In this document: piece by piece, positions 22,366 to 33,731 of the stretch
Position numbering within the stretch: the first letter of the stretch is position 1
How the letters are laid out: each line of letters starts with the position of its first letter
DNA from: Argentina anserina
Lineage: Eukaryota; Streptophyta; Magnoliopsida; Rosales; Rosaceae
DNA: 64,000 nucleotides
NCBI RefSeq assembly: GCF_933775445.1
Contig: NC_065873.1
Coordinates: 17,298,001-17,362,000, forward strand
Reading direction: 5' to 3'
Made by a program: the position numbers and the translations under genes
Notes under the pieces: model-generated
Seen by the model: the letters and a program-made list of their open reading frames with translations, nothing else
What the model was told of the DNA's origin: nothing
The model's database searches: none

Positions 22366-23889
22366 TTACACAGACGAAGCTCAATGGTGTCGACTGAAGT
22401 ATAATACTACTACGTAAATAAGGACTAAGGAGACCATGTAATGGTTCAGTTTCAATTTACCAAAAACATAGGCATGCTTTAGTTATTTTAGAGTGTTCGC
22501 ATCCCTCTGTGGTTCCAAACTCCCAATATGAGATGTTCATGTCGCTTCTTAATCTAACTAGTTTTGTTGAATGCTGGAATAAGCTATTCGAAACTGTTCA
22601 ACGTAAACACTGCAACAACATCAAGCACAACATCGGTTTTCTTGCAAATTGGACTGGATTGGAATTTTTTTTTTTTTTGGTTACAACTGGATTGGATTTC
22701 TGTTCTTATAGTATAAGTATATAACAAAACGAAGATGTAGCAGCGTCTGATTATTTTTCGACGATGATTGGGGCCATTACTATGGCATTTTCGAAAGAAT
22801 AGATCCTATCACGAGTTGCAGAATGAGATCTTCAATGTCTCTGCTCACGGAATGTAAACATAGCTCGCCATTTAATATCCTCCTATTCTGCTGCAAATCA
22901 TGAACAAAATCTCATCTTTTGCTGTATCCCATCCGCATACTTCTAACCTTAACGTTTACTATCTGTTTCTTGCTCATCATATTCGAATATTATACTGCTA
23001 GCATCCCAACCCGTCAATACATAGATTATCCTTCGTTAATGCGTAGTCCTGGCAGGGAGTCACCAATGTAAAACCTAGGTTGAGGGTCTCCTAATATTGG
23101 CATGAAACTTCAGTTTGATTCAGCTTGGCAGGTTCTTGACTTGTTCTTGCTTTGGCTGGTTGAGGGTCTTCTTGCTAGTTACAACAGTGTGCAGACATTG
23201 CAGAGCAAGCTCAGGTTACAGAAAGAAGACAGTTCAAGCCAGCTTCAGTACAAACGTAGTAAACGCAAGGTCTAGATCATCCCTATATGCCATGCAGAAG
23301 TAACCTACAGACCCTTCAACAGCAAAATAACGTCGTAAGGGTCCATGGTACTGAACTTCCCTGTTCACAATTGACTAGATGCAACTGAAAGATAAATAGG
23401 GGACACGAGAATTTCAGCCTGAATATATTTTTCTCCACTGCTTGTAGGCTAGTTCCATTAACATCTCAGCTAAGCATAACAGATTGTACCATTTAATGTA
23501 ATATGAAAAACAGGATATTCAAGTAATAGTAAATACCCCACTAATCATAAAGCACTTCCATACAAAATCCCACTAGTCACTAGACCTAACAAACTGCATG
23601 TTTCCAACAATTAATCCCTATCAGAAATATGAGTTCTGTAGACCTGGCACAACAACTCTTTCTGACCTCCATCCCCAGAAAGCACTTTACATAACCCTGT
23701 ACAGAAGAGGGATCATTTATCTTTAAGAATGATGAGAACATCCTAGAAGCTAATACCATGATAGTCAAAAAGTAAAAGGATATATCTTAGGCTCTTAGCA
23801 AATATTATTTCTTATTCTCAGTCCAGAAAGATGTATACATAAGATAAAGATGCAACTTACATGATCAATCACAGAAGCATGAGTTGCAC
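22366..23889. other. Spacer between secreted-protein gene and RING gene; no gene seen
   Basis: Probable 3' UTR of the secreted-protein gene at first, with a poly-T run at 22664-22678, then anonymous sequence. The part from about 23600 to 23889 is probably the 3' UTR of the RING gene. Confidence 0.5.
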
Positions 23890-25902
23890 TCAGGAGGAAG
23901 TAGGAAGGAATACCCTAATGAGCTCTTTCGCAGTAACTTTTCTCCTACAAGTAGGACATTTTCCTTGTGCAGTTATTGCAGCCTTAATGCATTTCTTACA
24001 AAAAATGTGACCACATTTTGTTGACATCTCCTCAACCATGGGAGACATGCAAATGGGACAAGTAAAAGAGGGCTCCTTTGGTGGTGGTGGCAGCGGCGGT
24101 GGTTGCAGGGCCTGCTCATTCTGCAAAGTATTTTAGATGCGCCCAACAAATTAGACATGCACAAGGAAAAAAAAATGAAAATTCAACTTTAAGAGACCGT
24201 ATTGTCAAAAAGTCATAAATCAAGTTCATGATCTGTTAAAGCATTTCCGGGATGTACAGCAGAGATACATAGGACAACCATTCACAAGTAATTTTAAAGG
24301 TTCTGAACCTAGTTCAGTAACTTCAGTTGATGTAAGCATGAATATCACCATATATCGAAGGTTCACAGCATGTTGCTAACAGATTATCAAAAGCATAAGT
24401 GCATCATCATCAACAAAGTGACAAGAAATTAATATGACCAACACATAAAAATAGAAGGTTTAATATGAAATGTAAAATTATAGACAAAAATGGAAGTTTT
24501 ACTATGAAGACATGTTCAGGCCAGCACTGATTTCACCACTTAACATGATGGGGATAGAAACTTCAGGATTAGTATATTCCCTTTGGAGGACATCAATTTA
24601 GGTGTAAGTAACTATGCTTTAGGTGGCAAAACTAATTTCATCCCCAAATCACTTGCAGCAAATTCAACATTTGCCTGACTGATCTACCATTTCATCAAGA
24701 CGCTAGAGTTGTGAGTGTGCACTTAAACACGAGAAACAAAGGTACATGGTGCCATGGCGGACATAGATTTTTGGCCAAGTATAGCATAAACCTGGTATAT
24801 GTTAAATCCAGATGCAACATACTTAATAGCAGGATGAAGGTTCAATTAAGTTTGCAATGGAATGTGATATGATGTATAAATACAGAAGTCTTCACCAAAA
24901 CCAGATGATTAGTGCATTGGCAACAGAACATAAATGATGACACATGCAGTTTTTAGGCCATCAAGATTTAAATGAGGATTTACCTTTGAATTGGAGTTGT
25001 TATTGCCCTCCAAGTTTATGTAGTAGTCACAATTAATGATGGTTCGATTTGGTTCAGCTCTTCTGCGCTTTTGACGAGTGGCCCTAGTTGGTTCTGTAAT
25101 GGAAATGTGAGAGATGCATATACGAAAATGCTAAGTCGAAAAAAGTTAAGAAACAAAACAACTACATAAGGCATATAACACTAATGGCCATACAGGGAAA
25201 CTAAAACTTGCCACTGACAATGTCTAGCTCAAATGTAAGCAGCTTTTGTAACAACCCATTGTCCTTGAGAACAACAATATTAATAAACAATAACAATAAC
25301 TTTGAGGGAAACATAAGGTCTAGCTTGGACAGGATCATCCAGGACAAATTTGAACAATCAGACATTCTAGTCAACTTATTCCACTAAATTTAATATATAA
25401 TTTTATCTGAAAAAGAAAATAGTGATACAAAAGGCAACAAATAATAAACATGCTCCACAAAAGAAAACACCATAGATGCCCAGAAGTTCTTCTGTAATGA
25501 AACAATAAGTCGAACAGAACGTATTCACCTGTTTCCAAATCAACAACACACCTCCTTCGCATGCTTCTGTTTTCAGCCTGAAACTATCACAATATTAAAG
25601 CTTTACTTTTATGAGTGTGAAGTGTACAGAGGCAGCCACAGCAAAGGAGTATGTAGAGTTAAATTGAAGCATACTTCTGCAAAAGCCCTGGGGGAAGCTA
25701 TGACAACATCATCATCAATAGCCTCAAGATCAATCACCAATGGAGGCTGGCTAGGTCTCTCTGCCTGAGGTAACACCTGAGCTGAAGTTCCCTCATGATT
25801 CCGGTTCGCACCAGGTGGTGCACTATTGAGATCTAAGTCATTCTTCCTTTGCCTGAGCCCACTTCTTGCAGGAGGGCGCCCCCTTACCACCCGAGAGCTC
25901 AT
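23890..25902 (-). CDS. RING-type E3 ubiquitin ligase with SUMO-interaction-like motifs (RNF4/STUbL-like)
   Basis: Four coding exons join in frame: 25902-25675, 25577-25529, 25093-24984 and 24120-23890, giving 205 residues. Residues 150-187 form a C3HC4 RING: C150-x2-C153-x11-C165-x-H167-x2-C170-x2-C173-x10-C184-x2-C187. Upstream, VIDLEAIDDDVVIA (56-69) is a hydrophobic core flanked by acids, as in SUMO-interaction motifs; a basic RQKRRR patch (about residue 100) could be a nuclear signal. A C-terminal RING plus an N-terminal SIM resembles RNF4/Slx8-type SUMO-targeted ubiquitin ligases, acting in the nucleus on sumoylated proteins. A leader intron probably spans about 26537 to 25945 (donor AAG|GTACGA). 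The STUbL role is inference; the RING is certain. Confidence 0.88.
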
Positions 25903-27855
25903 GCTATGTACGCAAATCCCTTATCGAAGTTCAAAAACCTAAAATTTCAACAGCAATCATTCTTATCAGACGCGTGCTCCACTTTGTCCAAAACCAATGA
26001 AACATAAATACAACTCAAGCATAAGAACTCAGTATTTGCAAATAATCAAGCAATATTAGACGATATAGATCAAATGATAAAGAATAAACAAATGCAGACT
26101 ACACTTTGCTCACACAGTCTATAATAAACATGACAGTTCAAATTACAGTAACAAGTATAAAGCTCCAACACACTGGGCATCAAGTAGTGAACTATAAATC
26201 AGAGTCTGATCACTTAATAGCTCATCAGTGACCAAAAACTTGTACTAATTTCACCAAAATCAAATTCTCTAAGCCCAAACAAACCTCAACGTCACTCCGA
26301 AGCCAAAGATTCAAACTTTATTCAAAAAAGTCTCGATTTTTAAAAAACCTAATTGCTGAAATCATAGAATATGAAGATTTCTCACAACTCTAAGCAGTAT
26401 CATTAAAAATATTTATAAAACAAAAAACAAAAAAAAAGATATCGGTGAGAGAAACCCTAGGCAATGAACAGGCACAGCAACGAGAAACGAGAATGAAATA
26501 GAGGCAGGAATTGAAGATAAAGATGAGAATCGTACCTTGTAATCGGAGAGGGGGAAGAGAAAGGGTGAGGGAGTTGGCCGGAGAGAAACTGGGAATTCGA
26601 ATTTAATATAGTGAGAGATTGATGACGTTTGAATCGGAGAAAGGAGAATGAGAATTCGAATTCTTCTTACTAGTGGAAAGATATATTTCTGTTTTAATTT
26701 TATCTTCTTTCTTCTTCTTCTTCTTCTTCTTTCTTCTTGCTGTGTATTGGTTTTTTAAACGTCTCTCCTCTTTTGGGCCACTCTTTCACGCGAGCCGCTC
26801 ACGCACCCAAAACCTCCACGTTGCCTCGCATGTGCGCTTTATTTTTGGCGAGTTAAATTGGTTTTTTACTCACGATCTCTGAGAAATTTTTCACTAAACG
26901 TGTTGGGTTCTTATTAGTTGACTACAAATTCATAGGGTTCAAGGTAACTTCTCATAGACTGCTTCTTAGGTAACAGAGTAATCAATCATACATGATTAAT
27001 TAACGGCTGACTTGGTTCTTACTATGATGTATATTTCATCATGCTCATAGACAAAACAAAAACATTTACAGCCGATATAATAAATTGTCCTTTGTATCTG
27101 GTTTCACTGCTTCTTGTGTACTTATCGTTTTATTTGAATCAATTGTGAATGAGAGTTGATAGAGGATTTAACCTTTAGTGTAGGCTTTTCACCGTAAGAA
27201 AAAATATATATAGAAGAGACTATTCTCATTTTCTTTTGTATCGAACTAAATCTACTATATTATCAAACTAACAAATTTAAGGAAAAAATTCAGTTGTGTC
27301 CATATTGTTTGTTTTTAATCACATATGTCCTTATTCTTTTAAAATCTCATCAAGCGCGGAAAAAATTTCAAATCCCTTCCAAGAGTGACGTAATCATCAG
27401 ACGTGGAGGAGACAACGAGAACCCACTTTACAGTCTGAAACCCTAGTTTTATCAAAAAGACACAATTATCCCTCTACACCCTTTTTTCCTCAATTAAATC
27501 TCTTGTGCAGTTTGTATTAAGAATTTGTTTCTCGGAGCTGCGCACACTAATTGGACCGCAGTGAGGTTCTTTCATGTTACTGGTATTGTACACTTGCTTG
27601 TCTGATTCATTTATTGGTTTATGCACATTTCAGTTTATCGTTCACTCTTTGAAATCTGGGGTGTTTTTGATGTTCTTTGTACTAGTAGTTAAAAAACCAT
27701 GTCTATTTTTGGAAAGTTTGACGTGTCTTTTATTGGGGATGAAGGGTTTATTTCTTGTATAGTCGTGCTATTGTTTTCTGTCACTTTGATATTGAGTGAA
27801 TAAGAGAGTAATGTTGATCTTATTTACGGGGTTTGTGGTTGTGTTTCTTTACCAG
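25903..27855. other. RING gene leader/promoter and spacer
   Basis: 25903-26560 is probably the 5' UTR with one intron of the RING gene on the minus strand. 26700-26738 is a (CTT)n-rich microsatellite. From 26740 to 27855 I see no supported coding exon. In particular, no transit-peptide exon for the DnaJ gene that follows could be recognised. Confidence 0.5.
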
Positions 27856-29268
27856 CATCTGTGGCTGCGAGGGATTACTATGACACACTTGGTGTGAGCA
27901 AGAGTGCCAAAGCTTCTGAAATCAAGAAAGCCTATTACGGCCTGGCAAAGAAGTTGCATCCAGACATAAACAAAGACGATCCGGATGCTGAAAAGAAGTT
28001 TCAAGAAGTTCAGATTGCTTATGAAGTTTTGAAAGACGAGGAAAAGCGTAGAGAGTATGATGAGTACAGCCCTGATGCATTTGAACAGGGAGGCAACGCC
28101 AATGGCTTTCCTGGTGGTTTTCGCAATCTGTTTGAAGACTTGTTTGGTGTCAAGGATATCAAAGTTGTTTTGGAGATATCCTTTATGGAAGCTCTCAAGG
28201 GATGTGCTAAAACTGTGCAATTTAGAGCTGCAATTTCCTGTGAAGCTTGTGGTGGAACTGGTGCTCCTCCAGGCACCAAACTTGAATCATGTAAGGGGTG
28301 TGGGGGTTTAGGCACGACTTTCATGCAAACTTTCCTTGGTAGGGTGCCCCTTCATTGTCATCAGTGTAGAGGGACTGGCAAAACTTTCGCAGTACTCTGC
28401 AACTCCTGCAATGGGAAGCGTGTCTTAAATGGAACAAAGTCAGTCAAATTAAATATAATGCCAGGAACCAACAACAAAAGAAGAATTGTGGGTGTTCAGA
28501 CACGGTGGAACTGATCCTGATGGATTTCAACCTGGTGATCTTTATGTTACCATTAAGATTAGGCAAGACCCAGTTTTCTGGAGAGAAGGTGCCGACATTC
28601 ATGTAGATGTCCTTCTGAGTATCTCTCAGGTAATCCTTAAATACTTCACTGCTCAGCAGCTGTCATATGATGCTTATAATTTGTGTTACTTCTGCAGAGT
28701 GTGAGATGATAAATTAGAATGTACGTATGTATGTGTTTATACATTTCTACCTTGAGACAACCAGAAAGTTCAATAAAGAAATTAGAAGATATGTTGTTCG
28801 GATATAAGACAATTGTCTTGTTCGTATTTGGAAGTTTTGATCTTTAGGAATTTTTTTTATACTTGTAGATCTTATAATCTGTTGCTTTCAAACTATTGCC
28901 TGTCATTTGTGGCATATTACTTCCAGTGAAAGCGATACCTGCAGTATTTATTTACTGAGGCTGGAAGGAATGCTTTTGTGCAGGCAATATTGGGAGGAAC
29001 TGTAAAGGTCCCTACCCTCACTGGAGATGTACTCCTGAAGGTCAGCCCTGCAACGCAACCTGGTCAGAAGGTAGTCCTGAAGAACAAGGGGATCAAGACA
29101 AGGAATCCCAATTCATTGGGCCATCAGTATGTGCACTTCAATGTCAGCATTCCAACAAATCTGTCTCAAAAACAACATGAAATAATCCAAGAGTCTGCTA
29201 AAGAAGCTTCTTCCAACGAAGAATTGGAGGGGGAACACGATAAGTGTGCTGCTGCAGGAGCGTCTTGA
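27856..29268 (+). pseudogene. GFA2-like mitochondrial type-I DnaJ (Hsp40), frameshifted
   Basis: Exon 27856-28629 (acceptor TTTACCAG) and exon 28984-29268 (intron GTAATC...TGCAG) encode nearly all of a GFA2-type DnaJ co-chaperone, which helps Hsp70 fold proteins in mitochondria. The J domain has the HPD triad (KLHPDINK). The zinc-binding region has four CxxC motifs ([32 protein letters not shown]). The C-terminal substrate domain includes GGTVKVPTLTGDV. Around 28480-28495 a 1-nt shift is needed to pass from [11 protein letters not shown] to [11 protein letters not shown]. No exon encoding the N-terminal transit peptide is visible upstream, and the Gly/Phe region is short. Either a decayed duplicate or a functional gene with an assembly error; I lean to pseudogene. 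Confidence 0.75.
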
Positions 29269-30159
29269 TGGTTTGATAAAATGGGATGGAGATTGACCAA
29301 AAGAATACAGAAAGGCAGATTCAACCGAGTAGAGAACTAGAGGGGAAACTTAGCAGATTTTGGGTTTAAAACAACGTCAGTATCACGATCTGGCTTAGTT
29401 AGCTGATTAGAAGGATTGAAGAACTGAATTGGGTATACTTTACTTGAGGTTGATCCAAGTGTCTACGAGAGTACGACATATTGACTGGACCAGTGCTGAT
29501 GGAAACCATCTGCTGGTTAATACTTTCAATTACAAAAATATTTGTTGGGTGTAAACCTGTGAAATACAATCTGAATAATGTAAGTTTGCTCATTTGAGTT
29601 TAGTCATGACCAATTAATCAGCTCGTCATTATCGTAACAGTTTGAATCAAATTATTTGTTTGTGTTGTTGATCCATGCCCGAATGATAAAGTACAGATCT
29701 TTTATCACTGAAACTCAGAGATTTAGCTGTAGATCATTATCTGGTTGTGAAATAAGCAGATCATTTGATTGTTCTACATTTAAAAGCAAAACTGCATAAT
29801 GTGCCCGTCAAAGTAGTTTGGAGCGTGATTAAATTATTGGTAACAATAGCTTCACAGTAAATCTCATATACTGGTTTTAGTGATATACATGCCTCAACTC
29901 ATATGTTATAAACAAGGTTGTAAAAAAATGACACTAATATCTTGCTAGGAAATGCACCAATATCTTGCTAGAAAATGTCAAGTTCATTTTATATATGAAA
30001 GAAAGTAACAAGTTACATTTTACAAGTGAAGAAATGTGAAATTTATTGAAAGAAAATAAACAAATATGTAACTTGGCACAGACACACAGCATTACGGTAA
30101 ACTTGCTCAAAGAAGCTAAAGGGGAGAGTTAGACAATTTTCCCTTTGGGAAATTCTACA
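29269..30159. other. Spacer, convergent gene ends
   Basis: 3' flanks of the DnaJ gene (+) and CDC45 (-). No other coding or RNA signal seen. Confidence 0.5.
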
Positions 30160-31941
30160 TCACAATTTACCAGTCAGCCTTTTCATAAAGGTATTCACTT
30201 GAGCTGAATCCAGGATGATCCATGAAGACTCAAACATCTCATGGAAGAACTCTGCAGAAATCTCCTGAGCTGCATTACGAAATGCAATTCCAAATGAATT
30301 TCCTTTAACTGCTCCAAGTCGAGGCTTCCCACAAACCCCAACTATGATCATCTTTTTGGCTTCTTGTGCCAAGCAAGCACAAACCAAAGGCTTCATCTTA
30401 GCTCCCTTCTCTTTCAGAGCATCCATCACAAAATAGCATAATTTAGTCAATGCCTGGGGGTATCCCAAAAGCCTTCCATCTACAGAATCTTCAAGTTTCA
30501 CCCACCGAAATTTCCTTCCGCTTCTTATACATCCACTCTTCGTGACTGCTCTACTTCCTTGTCTAACAATTGCCCTTTGTACCCGAATTGCTTTCTGCAT
30601 TCCAGCTTTCAGCTTATCAAGATTGTTCAATGACAGTGCATCATAAGCTTCTCCAAACTGCTTGGCAGCACAAGAACCATCTGATTCTACAAACGATTCA
30701 AGCAAAGCTGTGACTCCATAGACCACATCTGCTGCTGATACCCTAGAGCCATAACCATGGAGCCGCAAAAAGCTCCGGTAATAGAAATCAGTGAGTCCAT
30801 ACTCAGGTAAAAATTGTTCAAACTGATCTCTCATCCGCTTTTTCACTTCAACATTCATGAACTGAAACTTCTGTTGGCAGTCCACCAGCGCTATTCCCAT
30901 CCTTGCAATTAGAAGCTGGAGCTTTTTCATTCCGTTGTCACTCCACGTCTTCAATTTAGTTGCAATGTAGGACGAACAAATCATGGAATCGAACAAATTC
31001 CATTCCTGCAACAGCATCAGTCTCGGCTCATCTTCGTATGCAATTCTAGACGAACTGGGCAGCCGAATCTTGGTGCCATCTTTGAGAGTCACCGAAGTCA
31101 CTGCCTCCAAACTCCCTGAACTGTTAATATGCTGCTCAAGCTCCATAACCGCAGCCTGGTACCTCTCATCTGTCAGCCTCTCGTGTACAAACTGATCCGT
31201 TAAGGAAACACAAGACAACCAAAGCAACTCATTCGTGTTCTTCCTCAAAGAATGTGACAAATCATACATCAAACACCCCGAAGGCTTACCATGGAAAGTA
31301 CCTAAATGGTAATACTTCTTCTTCAACCTCTTAAAAAGCTTAACCGGGCCTTCCTCCTCCGATACCCTCCTCTTCTTCCTCGACCTCTCCCCATCCCCAT
31401 CCCCATCCTCCTCACTCTCACTATCACTATCCCCATCCAACTCTTCCTCCAGCTCATCATCACTATTCAAGTCACTGGCATTAGCCAATGCCGAAACATC
31501 CTCAATATCATAAGCCAAATCGGCCTGCCTCTCATCCTCCTCGGTATACAGCACGACCACGCGCTCGTTCTGCTCACTCAGATTGTGCAAATGAATCGGC
31601 CGGTGGCTGTCCACCACGAAAACGCGTGCCAATGGGGACAATTTGAGCAGCCTCCTCAGGTCCCTGTGGCACCCCCAATTGATCAAGAGAATAGAAATCG
31701 GATTCTCCGACGAAGAACACAGGTCAGGCCCTGCATACCTATGAATCTCCTGAAACGAAGACACCGGATAACACGAATACCGGACCGAATCGGATTCGAG
31801 AACATGGAGGATGATCTTGAGGGCACAGAGTGAGTCCACATCTGAAGTGGATGGGAATATCAACAGAGGATTACCAGATGAGGCCAGCGCCGATTGGCGG
31901 AGCCTTGAGTAGAAGGACTCCACTGTCTGCTCTCTAACCAT
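30160..31941 (-). CDS. CDC45: CDC45, replication initiation factor (CMG helicase subunit)
   Basis: Uninterrupted 593-residue frame, close to the usual length of plant CDC45. CDC45 joins MCM2-7 and GINS to form the CMG helicase at replication forks in the nucleus. The N-terminal part shows the DHH-like fold signature of the family (PLLIFPSTSDVDSLCALKII and INWGCHRDL, with VVDSHRP), in which the catalytic residues of true DHH phosphoesterases are not all kept. An acidic loop around residues 150-190 (EDVSALAN...DDELEEELDGDSDSE) is followed by a basic RSRKKRR, the typical low-complexity insert. The C-terminal half contains GFRNAAQ-like and FHEMFESSWIILD segments. The coding region has no intron. 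The start ATG is the first in frame and follows a telobox-bearing leader. Confidence 0.95.
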   Translation of the reverse strand: MVREQTVESFYSRLRQSALASSGNPLLIFPSTSDVDSLCALKIILHVLESDSVRYSCYPVSSFQEIHRYAGPDLCSSSENPISILLINWGCHRDLRRLLKLSPLARVFVVDSHRPIHLHNLSEQNERVVVLYTEEDERQADLAYDIEDVSALANASDLNSDDELEEELDGDSDSESEEDGDGDGERSRKKRRVSEEEGPVKLFKRLKKKYYHLGTFHGKPSGCLMYDLSHSLRKNTNELLWLSCVSLTDQFVHERLTDERYQAAVMELEQHINSSGSLEAVTSVTLKDGTKIRLPSSSRIAYEDEPRLMLLQEWNLFDSMICSSYIATKLKTWSDNGMKKLQLLIARMGIALVDCQQKFQFMNVEVKKRMRDQFEQFLPEYGLTDFYYRSFLRLHGYGSRVSAADVVYGVTALLESFVESDGSCAAKQFGEAYDALSLNNLDKLKAGMQKAIRVQRAIVRQGSRAVTKSGCIRSGRKFRWVKLEDSVDGRLLGYPQALTKLCYFVMDALKEKGAKMKPLVCACLAQEAKKMIIVGVCGKPRLGAVKGNSFGIAFRNAAQEISAEFFHEMFESSWIILDSAQVNTFMKRLTGKL

Positions 31942-31981
31942 GAGTTTGGGGTCAATTGGGCATATGGGGTTGGGGTTAGGG

Positions 31982-31990
31982 TTAGGGTTT
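31982..31990 (-). promoter_or_regulatory. Telobox (AAACCCTAA) upstream of CDC45
   Basis: Plus-strand TTAGGGTTT inside GGGGTTAGGGTTAGGGTTTGGG (31974-31993), about 41 nt before the CDC45 start. Teloboxes are common in promoters and leaders of plant ribosomal-protein and replication genes, so the site suits the gene; its activity here is inferred. Confidence 0.6.
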
Positions 31991-32225
31991 GGGAGAAATT
32001 AAAGGTGAAAGCTTTTGAGTGTAAAATCTCAAAACCCAGTACAACCCTAGACTTAAATTCCAATTGGGTAGTCAAACTGAATGAAAAGTAGAGAATCTGA
32101 CCCGGTAATAAACAGGATTTGATGGATGAAAGCTGAATAGGAGAGAGTGAAATAGAAGTACCTGAGATTTGTATGAGCTCGGACACAGCGATGGGTTCTC
32201 TGTGTTCGATTCGGCTATGGCGAAT

Positions 32226-32227
<2 letters not shown>

Positions 32228-32259
<32 letters not shown>
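32228..32259. repeat. (GA)n microsatellite in the CDC45 leader/promoter
   Basis: A pure GA run of about 32 bp (CT on the CDC45 strand), about 290 bp before the start codon; typical of plant core-promoter or 5' UTR CT tracts. Confidence 0.8.
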
Positions 32260-32261
<2 letters not shown>

Positions 32262-32388
32262 GGAGATTGGGTTTTAGAAATGGTGAAATGTAATTTGAAT
32301 TTCCAAATTGAGTTTGAGTTTTTTGGTTAACGCTTTTTTCGGTTCTCGTTGAATTTTGTTTGAATTTTTTAAAGCGCGGCGAGCGTAG

Positions 32389-32398
32389 TTTTGGCGCC
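32389..32398. promoter_or_regulatory. E2F-type site upstream of CDC45
   Basis: TTTTGGCGCC matches the E2F consensus TTTSSCGC on the plus strand. A GC-rich AAAGCGCGGCGAGCG lies just left of it. It is about 450 bp upstream of the CDC45 start, within likely promoter range. Replication-licensing genes are classic E2F targets, which supports but does not prove function. Confidence 0.6.
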
Positions 32399-33731
32399 TC
32401 TGAAATTTTTGGGGATTTAGGTCGTTGTAGGAGGGAGGGGGATTGTGTGTGCGCGTACTCATAGTAGGCTCTGGTTGGACGGTGAGGATGGGCTGATGTT
32501 GCAATCGAATTGTTGTTGATTTTGACTCTTGACCCGTTTCGTCGTCGGTGCATCAGAATTGTAACTCACATAAACCTAGGTTTTTATTTTCGTATGTTGG
32601 TTGTTTTCGATCTCCTGTTTTTGCTTCAATAACATTAGCTTGCGATATAATTATTTTGGTTTCAGATTCATCAATACTTGAAATATAATTTTTGTGGTTA
32701 AGATGGGACTTGGAGCACCGAGGTCCTTGTGCCAACTGCCGACCCCTAGGGCCCTACTGTCCTGCCCACGGTATACCCAATCAAATACAAACCCTCCGAA
32801 CAGTTGAAATGTCACCAAAAGAAAATGTATGAGATTGCTTTACATCCATAGTGATTCAAATAACTTGACTTTTCTAAGTTTTCTTTTGCATAATAAATCA
32901 TTTATGTGTAGCATTTGCAAGGTGCACTAACATATAGTGTGTCACTGGTGTGGAACTGATTCTTTTACATTTACAAGGACTTGTGTTTATACTTTTTTTT
33001 TTCCATTCATCTGTCTTTAACCGAGCTAAGAAAAGACTAAATCAAAAAACATCAGGAGAATTGGTTGAGAATAAAATGGCTGCTATTGCAAGAGACATGT
33101 CGTGAGCTCAGGGACTGGCTTTAGATATGTCATTGTTGTCTGTTGGCATGGAACAGTTAAGCTAGTTATCTTGTGCTCATTTCATCATTTGTCCATTCAT
33201 AGGTAATCACACAAACGAAAAAGATTGAAGGATGAACAAGCCAACAAGGGAAATGACATGCGTTTTATATATTTTTTAGATTAGGGAAATTAACCGAGCT
33301 TATTGTTTCCCTAAGATATATAGAAGCCAGGATACAATATACAAAAAAGTTATAGCATGTTGTTCCAGAAGAGGAGAGTACAACAACCAAACAAATTGTG
33401 GCGTGGTATAAATTGGACTACTATAATAAAAGAATATGTATATTCCTCACAGCCGGCCAGAGTAGATAAAATTCGATTTCTATGACAACACAGTAAACAC
33501 AGCTAAAGATGGAATGACAAGTGAAAAACAGAGATAAATAAAAAAAGAGTAAAATACAAGATTTTCCAAGGAGTGGAATGAAATCTTTATTAATACAATA
33601 TAGCACACGCATGCCCAGATTGAATGAATGCAGCACTTAATAGAAGGTACTTCTCATGCTGAGAGATAGCCTTTAAAAGATATTTACAGGTCCAAACACC
33701 TTATAATTACTCACAATCTCAGACCAACATC
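32399..33731. other. Spacer between CDC45 promoter and RIN4 3' end
   Basis: No gene recognised. A GC-richer patch at 32705-32775 (CCGAGGTCC...CCCACGG) stands out from AT-rich surroundings but matches nothing I know. Confidence 0.4.

Noticed and set aside
31306..31833. Plus-strand 175-codon frame opposite CDC45
   Set aside because: Shadow of the CDC45 acidic region; low-complexity Leu/Ile/Pro translation.
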